Assembly (NCBI GenBank): GCA_022792755.1
Contig: JAAWBP010000144.1
Span: forward strand, 1-16,374
Length of the DNA: 16,374 nt
Direction of reading: 5' to 3'
Source: Oscillospiraceae bacterium
GTDB taxonomy: Bacteria > Bacillota > Clostridia > Oscillospirales > Ruminococcaceae
Of the stretch, positions 7,086 through 15,355 are shown piece by piece (the stretch's first letter is position 1; the number at the start of each line of letters is the position of its first letter). A program made the position numbers and the translations under genes. The notes under the pieces are model-generated. The model saw nothing but the letters and a program-made list of their open reading frames with translations. It ran no database searches and was not told the origin of the DNA.

Positions 7086-9617
7086 ATGAAGATTTCATTT
7101 TCCACATTGGGCTGCCCAGATTTTGAGTGGGCGGATATTTACTCTGCAGCAAAGGACTTGGGGTTTGACGGCGTTGAAATCCGCGGCATCGGCGACGATA
7201 TTTCCGCACTGAACGCGCCGCCCTTCCGGGAGGAGCGCCTCCCCCAGACGGTACAGCAGTTGAAGCGGCTTCGGCTTGAGATTCCCTGCCTTTCCTGCAA
7301 CTGCTGCCTGAAGTTTGCAGACAAAGAAGAGGAGAACAGGAAGGAAATCCTCGCCTATATCGCTTTGGCGCAGAAGCTGGGTGCGCCTTATATCCGCATC
7401 CTGGCGGATCTCCACAAGGAGCCGGAGGGCGATGTGGACGACGCGGCGATCATCCGCCAGCTGAAGGCGCTGGCGCCCGATGCAGAAAAAGCGGGGGTCT
7501 CCCTTTTGGTGGAGACCAACGGCGTTTACGCCGACACCTCCCGTCTGCGGAACCTGCTCGAACAGGTGGCGAGCGATGCGGTCGCCGCGCTCTGGGATAT
7601 GCACCATCCCTACCGGATCATGGGTGAGAAGCCCGAGACCACGGTGCAGAACCTGGGCGCTTACATTAAGTACATCCATGTAAAGGATTCCGTCCAGACG
7701 TCCGGCGGCGTGGAGTACCGCCTGATGGGGGAAGGGGACCTGCCGGTCGACGAGATGATCTTCGCCCTGCGCTCGATCAATTACGACGGTTACATCTCCC
7801 TCGAATGGGTCAGACGCTGGGCGCCCGACCTGAGCGACGCGGGGATCGTCTTCCCGCACTTCATCAACTACATGGAGCGTTACCTCCAAAAGAATATCAG
7901 CCGCAGGCCGCTGTTCGACAACAACGCCAAAACCGGAAAATACGTCTGGGAGAAATACTCCCTGATCGACCTGACCTTCTCCCAGGTTTTAGACCAGATG
8001 GTGGAGGAATTCCCGGATCAGTACGCGTTCCGGTTCACCACGATGGATTATACCCGCACCTATTCCGAGTTTCGGGACGACGTCGACAGCTTCGCCCGGG
8101 CCTTGCTCGCCCTCGGGGTGAAGAAGGGGGATAAGGTTGCAATCTGGGCCACCAACGTCCCGCAGTGGTATATCACCTTCTGGGCGTCGGTGAAGATCGG
8201 CGCGGTTCTCGTAACGGTCAATACCGCTTATAAGATTCACGAGGCGGAGTATCTTCTCCGCCAGTCCGACACCCACACCCTGGTCATGATCGACGGCTAC
8301 AAGGATTCCGATTACGTCGGGATTATCAAGGAGCTCTGCCCCGAGCTGGGGGCGCTGGAGAATGGTATGCCGCTCCACGCCCAAAAGCTCCCCTTCCTGC
8401 GCAACGTCATCACCGTCGATTCGAAGCAGCCCGGCTGCCTGACCTGGGACGAGGCGCTGGAAAAGGGCGAAAAAATCCCGGTGGAGCTGGTTTACCAGCG
8501 CGCTGCTCTGGTGAGCCGCCATGACGTCTGCAATATGCAGTACACCTCCGGCACCACCGGTTTCCCCAAAGGGGTGATGCTGACCCATTACAACGTGGTG
8601 AACAACGGCAAGAATATCGGCGACTGTATGGATCTTTCGACGGCCGACCGGATGATGATCCATGTGCCGATGTTCCACTGCTTCGGGATGGTTCTCGCCA
8701 TGACCGCCTGCATGACCCACGGGGTCACCATGTCCCCGATCCCGGCCTTCTCCCCGCGGCTTTCCCTTGACTGCATCAACAAAGAGAAGATCACCTGTTT
8801 CCACGGCGTCCCCACTATGTTCATTGCCATGCTTGAGCATGAAAACTTTGAAAAAACCGACTTTTCCCACATGCGCACCGGCATCATGGCGGGCAGCCCC
8901 TGCCCGGTCAAGGTGATGCAGGACGTCGTCGACAAGATGCACATGACCCAGATTTCGATCGTCTACGGTCAGACGGAGGCCTCCCCGGGCTGTACCCAGA
9001 GCCGGGTCGACGACCCGATCGACGTAAGGGTCAACACGGTGGGCCGCGCCCTCCCGGGAATCGAGTGCAAGATTGTCGACCCCGAAACAGGGGAGGATCT
9101 CCCGGACAATGTGGACGGAGAGTTTGTCGCCCGGGGCTACAACATCATGAAAGGATATTATAAAATGCCCACTGCCACCGCGGCGGTAATCGACGAGGAA
9201 GGCTGGCTTCACACCGGAGACCTTGCGAGAAGGCTCCCGGACGGCAACTATAAAATCACCGGGCGGATCAAGGATATGATCATCCGCGGCGGCGAAAATA
9301 TCTACCCCAAGGAGATCGAGGAGTTCATCTACACCCATCCGAAGGTCAAGGACGTGCAGGTGATCGGCGTGCCGGATCAGCAGTACGGCGAGGAAATCAT
9401 GGCCTGCGTCGTCCTCAAGGAAGGGGAGACGATGACCGAGCAGGAGCTCAAGGAATACGTCATGAGCCACATGGCCAAGCACAAGACCCCGCGTTACGTC
9501 GATTTCGTGGACGATTTCCCGATGAATGCCGCCGGGAAGATCCTCAAATATAAGATGCGGGAGGACGCGGTCGAAAAGCTGGGCCTCCAGGATGCAAAAA
9601 ACATCAAGATGGCATAG
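7086..9617 (+). CDS. Fusion protein: sugar-phosphate isomerase/epimerase-like TIM barrel plus acyl-CoA synthetase (AMP-binding)
   Basis: Counting from ATG 7086, residues 1-270 form a xylose-isomerase-like TIM barrel starting MKISFSTLGCPDFEW. Candidate metal ligands are Glu143 (LVETNGVY), Asp171 (LWDMHHP), His198 (YIHVKDS) and Glu240 (SLEWVRRW). After a short linker, residues about 290-843 are a complete ANL-superfamily adenylating enzyme: YTSGTTGFPKG (486-496), YGQTEASP (627-634), HTGD (709-712), GRIKDMIIRGGENIYP and catalytic Lys818 in AAGKILK. The synthetase half would activate a carboxylic or fatty acid to its CoA thioester through an acyl-adenylate. The reading frame is continuous across both domains. 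ATG 7086 matches the domain start but has a weak ribosome site. ATG 7008, with AGGA seven bases upstream, and ATG 7044, with AAAGGAG only three bases away, are alternatives. Substrates of both halves are unknown. Confidence 0.85.
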   Translation: MKISFSTLGCPDFEWADIYSAAKDLGFDGVEIRGIGDDISALNAPPFREERLPQTVQQLKRLRLEIPCLSCNCCLKFADKEEENRKEILAYIALAQKLGAPYIRILADLHKEPEGDVDDAAIIRQLKALAPDAEKAGVSLLVETNGVYADTSRLRNLLEQVASDAVAALWDMHHPYRIMGEKPETTVQNLGAYIKYIHVKDSVQTSGGVEYRLMGEGDLPVDEMIFALRSINYDGYISLEWVRRWAPDLSDAGIVFPHFINYMERYLQKNISRRPLFDNNAKTGKYVWEKYSLIDLTFSQVLDQMVEEFPDQYAFRFTTMDYTRTYSEFRDDVDSFARALLALGVKKGDKVAIWATNVPQWYITFWASVKIGAVLVTVNTAYKIHEAEYLLRQSDTHTLVMIDGYKDSDYVGIIKELCPELGALENGMPLHAQKLPFLRNVITVDSKQPGCLTWDEALEKGEKIPVELVYQRAALVSRHDVCNMQYTSGTTGFPKGVMLTHYNVVNNGKNIGDCMDLSTADRMMIHVPMFHCFGMVLAMTACMTHGVTMSPIPAFSPRLSLDCINKEKITCFHGVPTMFIAMLEHENFEKTDFSHMRTGIMAGSPCPVKVMQDVVDKMHMTQISIVYGQTEASPGCTQSRVDDPIDVRVNTVGRALPGIECKIVDPETGEDLPDNVDGEFVARGYNIMKGYYKMPTATAAVIDEEGWLHTGDLARRLPDGNYKITGRIKDMIIRGGENIYPKEIEEFIYTHPKVKDVQVIGVPDQQYGEEIMACVVLKEGETMTEQELKEYVMSHMAKHKTPRYVDFVDDFPMNAAGKILKYKMREDAVEKLGLQDAKNIKMA

Positions 9618-9652
9618 AAAAAGCCTGATGTGAGTTTTTTAATAGCCGTACA

Positions 9653-9688
9653 AAAGCACCGGGAAAATCTGTGTTCTCCCGGTGCTTT
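9653..9688. terminator. Bidirectional intrinsic terminator between convergent genes
   Basis: AAAGCACCGGGA and TCCCGGTGCTTT form a perfect 12-base-pair stem around a 12-base loop, with A and T flanks on both sides. It lies 35 bases past the fusion gene stop and 33 bases past the end of the convergent DUF1048 gene, so it can serve both strands. Confidence 0.85.
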
Positions 9689-9721
9689 GCTGTAGTTAAG
9701 CAAGCCGTAATTTTTCTCACT

Positions 9722-10078
9722 TTAAATTTTATCGTGAATTTCACGGTTTAATTTGGCTCGCCAATCTTCGGTATTTGTTCTCGTGTTTTTTAAAAGTTCG
9801 TCCACAAAGCCGGCAACATCTTCGCCTGTTACCTCTAAAACGGGTTTCCCTTCTGACGCGCCTTCTTCAAACAATTCAAGCAATCCCCAGTGAAGTTCCA
9901 TCATATCGTAACCCGCTCCGGCGACAAATTGCCAGGTGTATCCCTGGATTTTTTTGAATACATATTGATAGTCGGCCGGCAAGGCGTTTACCCTTTGCAT
10001 CTGTTGTTTATACGCCTTTTTCTCTTCTATCATCCTTTTGATGTTGAGGTAGTCGTCAAAGAAATTACTCATAACCAT
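9722..10078 (-). CDS. DUF1048 domain protein, PadR partner
   Basis: A small soluble protein of 118 residues, rich in charged and aromatic helix-formers, matching DUF1048 (YLNIKRMIEEKKAYKQQMQR, then ALPADYQYVFKKIQGY and MMELHWGLLELFEEGASEGK). DUF1048 genes are commonly coupled to PadR regulators in Firmicutes; the biochemical role is unknown. The start ATG at 10078 has AAGGAG four bases upstream, and an ATG two codons later gives ten-base spacing, so either is possible. It overlaps the end of the upstream PadR gene by 14 bases, indicating one transcript and coupled translation. It carries no predicted membrane segment. Confidence 0.85.
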   Translation of the reverse strand: MVMSNFFDDYLNIKRMIEEKKAYKQQMQRVNALPADYQYVFKKIQGYTWQFVAGAGYDMMELHWGLLELFEEGASEGKPVLEVTGEDVAGFVDELLKNTRTNTEDWRAKLNREIHDKI

Positions 10079-10397
10079 GATTCTCCTTCAGCTCATTGAT
10101 TTTTGAAGCGATAAAATCCCATCTTTCCCAAAATCGGCGCAATTCCTCCCAGCCCTTATCGTTTAACGAATAGAATTTGCGCGGCGGCCCTAGCTCGGAT
10201 GGCTTTTTCTGAATGGTTACAAGGTTGTTTTTTTCGAGCCGGACTAAAATAGTATAAACAGTTCCATCAACCACATCTGAAAATCCAAGCGAGTTAAGCC
10301 GCCGTGTGATCTCATAACCGTAAGTTTCTTTCCTACTGATGATCTCAAGAATACAGCCCTCCAATATCCCCTTGAGCATTTCTGTTATATTGTCCAA
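10065..10397 (-). CDS. PadR-family transcriptional regulator
   Basis: This 110-residue protein has the PadR winged-helix layout. MLKGILEGCILEIISRKETYGYEI leads into ITRRLNSLGF, then DVVDGTVYTILVRLEKNNLV (recognition helix and wing) and PPRKFYSLNDKGWEELRRF. PadR proteins are usually small, dimeric, ligand-responsive repressors that often control a linked gene and their own promoter. The start is TTG (10395-10397), supported by AAAGGAG seven bases upstream on the minus strand; no better ATG exists before the domain. It is first in a two-gene operon with the DUF1048 gene. No transporter or drug-resistance gene is linked in the window, so the regulated process is unknown. Confidence 0.92.
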   Translation of the reverse strand: MDNITEMLKGILEGCILEIISRKETYGYEITRRLNSLGFSDVVDGTVYTILVRLEKNNLVTIQKKPSELGPPRKFYSLNDKGWEELRRFWERWDFIASKINELKENHGYE

Positions 10398-10440
10398 AGC
10401 CGGTCTCCTTTCGCTATTATGTGTTACTTATTACTGCTAT

Positions 10441-10469
10441 ATTGTATTACAAAATAGCCTGTTTGTCAA
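10441..10469 (-). promoter_or_regulatory. Sigma-A promoter of the padR-DUF1048 operon with overlapping palindrome
   Basis: On the minus strand a perfect TTGACA (10464-10469) is followed after 17 bases by TACAAT (10441-10446). An 11-base palindrome TTGTATTACAA (10442-10452) covers the -10 box. Its position suggests an operator through which PadR represses its own operon. Confidence 0.65.
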
Positions 10470-10498
10470 CGGGTATTTTTTGTTATAGAGAAATATCA

Positions 10499-10536
10499 AA
10501 ACAGGGACAGAGAAAACCATTTTCTATGTCCCTGTT
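10499..10536 (-). terminator. Strong hairpin downstream of the MoxR-DUF58-transglutaminase operon
   Basis: AACAGGGACA (10500-10509) pairs with TGTCCCTGTT (10527-10536), with an inner AGAAAA/TTTTCT stem. On the minus strand the stem ends in TTTT, so it can terminate transcription from the transglutaminase gene. The plus side is followed by a longer T run a few bases on (10542-10547). The long AGGGACA stem resembles repeated mobile hairpins seen in Clostridia, so it could also be a repeat copy. Confidence 0.55.
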
Positions 10537-10573
10537 GTCTGTTTTTTGAAATTTTCCGGAGAATCACAAACGG

Positions 10574-10677
10574 CAATCTGTATCTCCGTCTTAAACGATC
10601 AGTGCGCCGTGTATAAGCAGGCTGTTGTGCATGCACCGCGGCCGGGCAAGGGGAACGGCTGTGAAAACTACAGATTG
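10574..10677. repeat. Separated 9-base perfect inverted repeat in the 10537-10685 spacer
   Basis: CAATCTGTA at 10574-10582 is exactly inverted as TACAGATTG at 10669-10677, with 86 bases between. The spacer has no gene and no recognised RNA. Nine bases is short enough to occur by chance. Confidence 0.2.
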
Positions 10678-10685
10678 ATCGCTGC

Positions 10686-13112
10686 TCATTTACGTTGATC
10701 GAGTGTAAAAGGCTGCTTTTCTGCCTTCCGTTCGACCCGGCGGCGAAGGAAAAAGCTGCGGAAGCGGCCGAACCGCTGTTTGATCTCCATGAGAAGCCCG
10801 GCCTCGGCACTTTGGATTTTTCTCAAGTCCTCCGGCCCAATCGCCTCTTCCTTATAATGGAGGCGGCTGTAGGCATCTGCCGCCTCTGTGAAAGGCAGGG
10901 CGGAAAGGGCCTGTCCGATCCGTTTCGCATATGCAGACAGGGTTTCCCCTCCGTTCATCGGAAAACCGCATGCCCGCAGAAGAAGCAATACCTTTTTGAA
11001 GCTGAGATAGGCCTTCTCCGCAGTGCTGGATTGCCGGTACCGCCTTTTTCTCTTTTGAGATTTTATGAACAGCAGAAGAAGCAGAATTCCCAAAAGGAGC
11101 AGCGTAGCGCCGGCGCAGATCAGAAAAATGCCGGACGGGTTCAAGCTGGACATTTCGTCCTGTTCGATCGGGATATCCGGCTCTGGTTCTGGCTGGTCGT
11201 CCGGCTCGAGGGGGACGCCTTCGCTCGGATTGACGGGCTCGGGTTCCTGTCCCTGCCAGGCGGAAGGGGGCTCGTTCGACATGGCCGGCGTCGGTTCGAA
11301 GGGAATCCATCCGATCCCTTCCAGATACGCTTCCGGCCAGGCGTGCCCCTCCTGGTTCTGAACCAGGCAGGTGACCTCCCCGCCCGAAACCCATTCGGTG
11401 CACTGTGCGGAAAAGCCCTGGACATAGCGGGTCGGGATTCCGGCACAGCGGGCCATGACCGCCATAGCCGTCGCAAAGTAGGTGCAGTAACCCCTTTGAT
11501 TGTCGAACAGGAAATAGTCGACGAAATCCCTTCCCTCCGGCACCGCCCCAGGGGTCAGGGTATAGGTGTAATTCTGTTTGAGGTACTGCTCGATTGCCAA
11601 CAGCTTTCCGTAGTCGTCGTAGTAACCCTGCGTCACCTCGTCGGTGAGGGTGTAGACCCGCTCCGGAAGGGACTGCGGCAGCGCGGTGTAATGCGCCCGA
11701 ATCCAGTCGCTCCGTTCCCGGAGGGAATCCTCGAGACGATCGAAGCCAATGAAAAAGCCGCCGCCTTCCTCATTCGAGGTGAGCACCCAGGTGATCCAAT
11801 CGGTCAGTTCTGTGGGAATCGGGTAATCCGGCTGATAACGGTATTCGGATTCGGAAAAGACCAGCAGCTGGAAAGTGGGGCTGTCGTAATCGACGTCGAG
11901 AAAAGCTGCATCGTAAACCACCCGGCGTTGCTCTCGTTCAAACAGGGCGCCGTGGCTGTACATCCGGAAGGGGACGCTCTCGCTGTGCGAGAAGGAGCAG
12001 AGGAAGGTCTTAGGCGGCAGAAAGGCAGAGCGGGTGGCGATGTCCTGATAGGAAATGGTCACCGACTTATTCTGCATAAAACCGGGCAATTCCCCGTAGA
12101 AGGAATAGCCGGACCGCCCGGCAGCGTAGAGCAGCTCCAGACTGTCCAGTTCGCATTCCGAGTAAGGGGAGGAGAAGCTTTCCGCGTTCCGTTCCCAGCC
12201 CCGCCCGGTGTAGGTGTCCTGCATGGAGCCTGTCAGCCGGAGTCCGGAGATGGGGGCCTTGCCCGGGAAGGTGAGCTTCAGCGCGGTGTCGTCGCTGAAA
12301 ACGATGTTCCCGCCCAGCTCCTTCGCCGATTCGGAATACCCCAGGGAGTGAAAGTCGAATTCGTCCCCGCCCGTCCCTGGAAACCCGAGTCCGGAGAGCA
12401 CCGAATCCCCCCAGAAGCGGACAAAGCTCCAGTCGATTGGATCCTCCCCGCGGGGCAGGCTCATCGCAGTCCAGGCGGTGAGGAGGCTGACCGGCAGCAG
12501 GCAGAGGGCGGCAAAGGCGCTGGAAATCCGCCGCTTCCGTTTGGGGGAAAGGCTTATGCCAACCTCTGTCAAAACCGAGATCAGGTAGGTCAGGATGAAA
12601 ATCAGGGTGAAGAAGGGGGCTTCCTCGCCGCTTACGGTGAAGAAAACCAGTGCGGCGACCACGCCGAGCGCGCAGAAGATCCGCAGAGCCAGAAATTTTT
12701 GGAGCAGATAGCCCGCAAGCCCTGCGAGGAGGATGAAGATGGTCAGGGTGAGAAGGGCGCCGTCCCAGTCGTATCCCATCCCGGTGGCGGGGTTGTATAA
12801 AAGCCACCAGCTGATAATGGTCTCCCCGCCGTCCCTCAGCGCAGGGGGCGGGAAGGCGGTCAGTTCGATCCAGACAAAGGCGGCAGCCAGAAGCAGCAAA
12901 CCGGCGATCAAAACCACTGCCCGCTTTTTAAAGCGGTCGAAAACCTGGATCAGAGCGAGGTAGATCGCCAGAGCGGACAGGAGGAGGAATCCGTTTGCCT
13001 TCATCCCAAACCGGAGGTTGAAATAGAGCGCGCCGCCCCCGCTCAACAGGAAGGCCAAAAAATAGGAATAGGCGTATGGCGCCGGTGTATGCCGGATCCT
13101 TTTCATCTCCAT
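10686..13112 (-). CDS. Membrane-anchored transglutaminase-like protein (TgpA-type)
   Basis: This 808-residue protein begins with about six or seven hydrophobic membrane segments (within residues 14-216). A long extracytoplasmic region follows, containing a transglutaminase-like core: GYCTYFATAMAVMARCAGIP with catalytic Cys543, EGHAWPEAY with His590, and WIPFEPTP with Glu606 at the usual Asp position. A Pro/Glu-rich linker (about 619-652) leads to one more membrane segment (660-683), a basic stop and a cytoplasmic tail (about 685-808). This is the arrangement of TgpA-like proteins. The family acts on envelope proteins or peptides, though substrates are mostly unknown. The start is ATG 13112 or, with better ribosome spacing from AGGGGG, ATG 13106. 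It starts five bases after the DUF58 stop, so it is the last gene of a MoxR-DUF58-transglutaminase operon. Confidence 0.88.
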   Translation of the reverse strand: MEMKRIRHTPAPYAYSYFLAFLLSGGGALYFNLRFGMKANGFLLLSALAIYLALIQVFDRFKKRAVVLIAGLLLLAAAFVWIELTAFPPPALRDGGETIISWWLLYNPATGMGYDWDGALLTLTIFILLAGLAGYLLQKFLALRIFCALGVVAALVFFTVSGEEAPFFTLIFILTYLISVLTEVGISLSPKRKRRISSAFAALCLLPVSLLTAWTAMSLPRGEDPIDWSFVRFWGDSVLSGLGFPGTGGDEFDFHSLGYSESAKELGGNIVFSDDTALKLTFPGKAPISGLRLTGSMQDTYTGRGWERNAESFSSPYSECELDSLELLYAAGRSGYSFYGELPGFMQNKSVTISYQDIATRSAFLPPKTFLCSFSHSESVPFRMYSHGALFEREQRRVVYDAAFLDVDYDSPTFQLLVFSESEYRYQPDYPIPTELTDWITWVLTSNEEGGGFFIGFDRLEDSLRERSDWIRAHYTALPQSLPERVYTLTDEVTQGYYDDYGKLLAIEQYLKQNYTYTLTPGAVPEGRDFVDYFLFDNQRGYCTYFATAMAVMARCAGIPTRYVQGFSAQCTEWVSGGEVTCLVQNQEGHAWPEAYLEGIGWIPFEPTPAMSNEPPSAWQGQEPEPVNPSEGVPLEPDDQPEPEPDIPIEQDEMSSLNPSGIFLICAGATLLLLGILLLLLFIKSQKRKRRYRQSSTAEKAYLSFKKVLLLLRACGFPMNGGETLSAYAKRIGQALSALPFTEAADAYSRLHYKEEAIGPEDLRKIQSAEAGLLMEIKQRFGRFRSFFLRRRVERKAEKQPFTLDQRK

Positions 13113-13117
13113 TCCCC

Positions 13118-14302
13118 CTATATGGTCTCCAGTGCGTCTGCGATCCCCTCGTCCTGCGTGATCCGGACGAGCCGAACCCGCCGGTCGAGGTTGGGTGGGA
13201 TTTCCTGCGCAGGCTTCCCACCGACCTGTATGATGGAAACACCGCCGTTCATGGGGAGGATGCGGCTGGCTGAACGGCAGAGCGCTTCATCCAAACGGTG
13301 GGTGACGACAATGCAGAAAGCCTGTCCGCCGTTTTCAAAGGCGATTTGTTCCAGAAGGGCGGGGAAAGAAGAGGCGGCGGAGAATGGGACGCCGGAGAAA
13401 ACCCGGTAAAGCTGGTCAAACGCCGCCTGGGTTTCGAGTTTAAACCCGCTGCACAAGGAATCCTCAGCACAGTAAGACACTTCAAGCGGGACATGGCGGC
13501 GAAGGAAATGGTCGGCGGCCGAAAGCGCTGTTTCGATGATTTTATCTTCCGTTATAATGCGGTCCAAAGGTTTTTTTAGCTTGATTTCACTTAGGTCGAC
13601 GGCCAGCAGGATTTTTAGTTTGGGCCGGCCGGTATATTTTCTCACCAGCAGCTCCTGCTGTCTGGCTGAGAGTTTCCAGTTCACAGTTCTCAGGCCGTCC
13701 CCCGCCGTATAGGGGCGCGATTCAACATCCGGCTGTTCCTGTACCCGGACAGACGGGACGGAAAAATTTTTCGTGTCTTCTTCGTCCGGCGCAGACGCGA
13801 GCCTCTTGAGCCGGATCACCCGCGGGAGCACCTGCACCGTCGCCTGAGATGTGCGGGCGGAGCGCTTTAACCGGAACAGATTCAAAAAATCCGTCGCGGC
13901 GATCGACTCCACCCCGATCTGATAGGTTCCGCGGTAAAGGCAGCGGATCCGCGCGGTCGTTTCGATTCTGTCCCCCGGCGGGAGGCTGACAAACTGGAAG
14001 GGCTCCAGCTCTTTTGCTTCAAACAGGCTGGTATAAAGGCGCAGCTCCACCCCGGTGCAGATAAACGGCCCCCTGTTGCGCAGGACAAAACGGTAGGAAG
14101 TTTCCTCCCCTTTGTATAAGATATGATCCTTTACCCCCTGGGAAAGCTTGAGGCTGGCAAAGGCGATGACCAAACAGAGGAAGGAGACGAGGGGGAGAAG
14201 GAGCACCGCGAAGAGCAGCAGATAGCTCGTCCCGCCGTAGAAGCTGGAAAAAGCCGCCGCCGCGAGGATGAGGAACGTGAAAATGAGACGGTTTCGGAGC
14301 AT
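13118..14302 (-). CDS. DUF58 domain membrane protein
   Basis: The 394-residue protein has two N-terminal membrane segments (about 6-22 and 27-50), a beta-rich middle region, and the DUF58 signature RPYTAGDGLRTVNWKLSAR at 196-214. The last part is a von Willebrand A-like fold with a degenerate metal site (LLAVDLSEIK). DUF58 proteins almost always sit beside a MoxR ATPase and are thought to work with it as a chaperone-like or assembly system at the membrane. ATG 14302 has AGGGAGG (14308-14314) five bases upstream. It lies 27 bases after the MoxR stop and five bases before the transglutaminase gene, so the three are co-transcribed. Confidence 0.9.
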   Translation of the reverse strand: MLRNRLIFTFLILAAAAFSSFYGGTSYLLLFAVLLLPLVSFLCLVIAFASLKLSQGVKDHILYKGEETSYRFVLRNRGPFICTGVELRLYTSLFEAKELEPFQFVSLPPGDRIETTARIRCLYRGTYQIGVESIAATDFLNLFRLKRSARTSQATVQVLPRVIRLKRLASAPDEEDTKNFSVPSVRVQEQPDVESRPYTAGDGLRTVNWKLSARQQELLVRKYTGRPKLKILLAVDLSEIKLKKPLDRIITEDKIIETALSAADHFLRRHVPLEVSYCAEDSLCSGFKLETQAAFDQLYRVFSGVPFSAASSFPALLEQIAFENGGQAFCIVVTHRLDEALCRSASRILPMNGGVSIIQVGGKPAQEIPPNLDRRVRLVRITQDEGIADALETI

Positions 14303-14329
14303 CTTGGCCTCCCTTCTGGATGGAGTTGG

Positions 14330-15268
14330 TTACGGAAGGACGGGGACGGGAATCTCACCGATGATTTCCTTGAGGATCTCGTCGGTCTTCACGTTTTTGA
14401 TCTTCGCCTCCGGCGACAGGACAAGGCGGTGGCAGAGGACGCAAGGCGCCATCTTCTGCACGTCGTCTGGCAGGACGAAATCCCGCCCTTCGAGGTAAGC
14501 GCAGGCCTGTGAAGTCCGGGCCAGCGCCAGGGTGGCGCGCGGGCTTGCCCCCAGTGTGAGCCGGAGGTCGCTCCGGGTGCGGTTGGTGATGCCGACGATG
14601 TAGCGGGCGACATGCTCCGCAATCCGCACGGAACGCACCTCTTCCTGCATGGCCAGGATTTCTCCTTTCCCGGCGACGGGCTCCAACACGGCGGCCGAAG
14701 CCCCGCCCAGGTACCGCTGCGTCATAACGGTTTCCTCCTCGGCGGAGGGATAGCCGATCGATAGCCGGATCAAAAAGCGGTCGAGCTGGGCTTCCGGGAG
14801 ATTATAAGTCCCCAGAAAATCGATGGGGTTTTGGGTGGCGATGACCATAAAGGGCGCTTCCAGCGGATAGGTTGCGCCGTCGACGGTCACCTGCCGCTCC
14901 TGCATCGCCTCCAGAAGGCTCGCCTGGGTTTTGGGAGAGGTGCGGTTGATTTCATCCGCAAGGACGATGTTGCTGACGACGGCCCCTTTTGAATAGTCGA
15001 AACTCCCGGTTTTCATGTTGTAAATGGAAAGCCCGGTGACGTCGCTCGGGAGGGTGTCCGGCGTGAACTGAATCCGGCTGAAGCCGCAGCCGAGCGACTG
15101 CGCCATCGCGTTTGCCAGGGTGGTTTTTCCAACGCCGGGGACGTCTTCCAGAAGGAGATGCCCTTCCGAAAGAAGGGCGACGACCGCCAGTTCCACGCTC
15201 TCTTCCTTGCCGATGATCACCTGGTTGATGGATTCGATGATACGTCTCGCCGTTTGATAATACCGCAT
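14330..15268 (-). CDS. MoxR-family AAA+ ATPase
   Basis: A cytosolic AAA+ ATPase of 312 residues. Motifs are Walker A EDVPGVGKTT (41-50), Walker B IVLADEINR (101-109, Asp105-Glu106), sensor 1 ATQNP (144-148, Asn147), the LDRF segment with Arg164, and a sensor 2-like SPRATLALAR. MoxR ATPases are chaperone-like partners of vWA/DUF58 proteins, as its downstream neighbour is here. ATG 15268 is preferred: AAAGGA lies nine bases upstream and the protein then begins MRYYQTARRIIESINQVIIG as usual. An in-frame TTG at 15286 would add six residues but has no ribosome site. Confidence 0.93.
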   Translation of the reverse strand: MRYYQTARRIIESINQVIIGKEESVELAVVALLSEGHLLLEDVPGVGKTTLANAMAQSLGCGFSRIQFTPDTLPSDVTGLSIYNMKTGSFDYSKGAVVSNIVLADEINRTSPKTQASLLEAMQERQVTVDGATYPLEAPFMVIATQNPIDFLGTYNLPEAQLDRFLIRLSIGYPSAEEETVMTQRYLGGASAAVLEPVAGKGEILAMQEEVRSVRIAEHVARYIVGITNRTRSDLRLTLGASPRATLALARTSQACAYLEGRDFVLPDDVQKMAPCVLCHRLVLSPEAKIKNVKTDEILKEIIGEIPVPVLP

Positions 15269-15355
15269 CGCGCTGCATCCTTTCAATTTTGTCGGTGGAA
15301 CAGTGAGTAAAACAAAAATAAGCAGTAAATTTACAACTATATTTTAATCATATAG

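Noticed and set aside
7989..9482. A 497-codon minus-strand frame opposite the acyl-CoA synthetase domain
   Set aside because: It is His/Asp/Val-rich with no recognisable domain, typical of the antisense of a GC-rich gene.
10695..12800. A 701-codon plus-strand open frame opposite the transglutaminase gene
   Set aside because: Its translation is low-complexity Gly/Arg/Pro-rich with no family motifs, while the minus strand has clear catalytic motifs and membrane segments. It is a GC-bias shadow.
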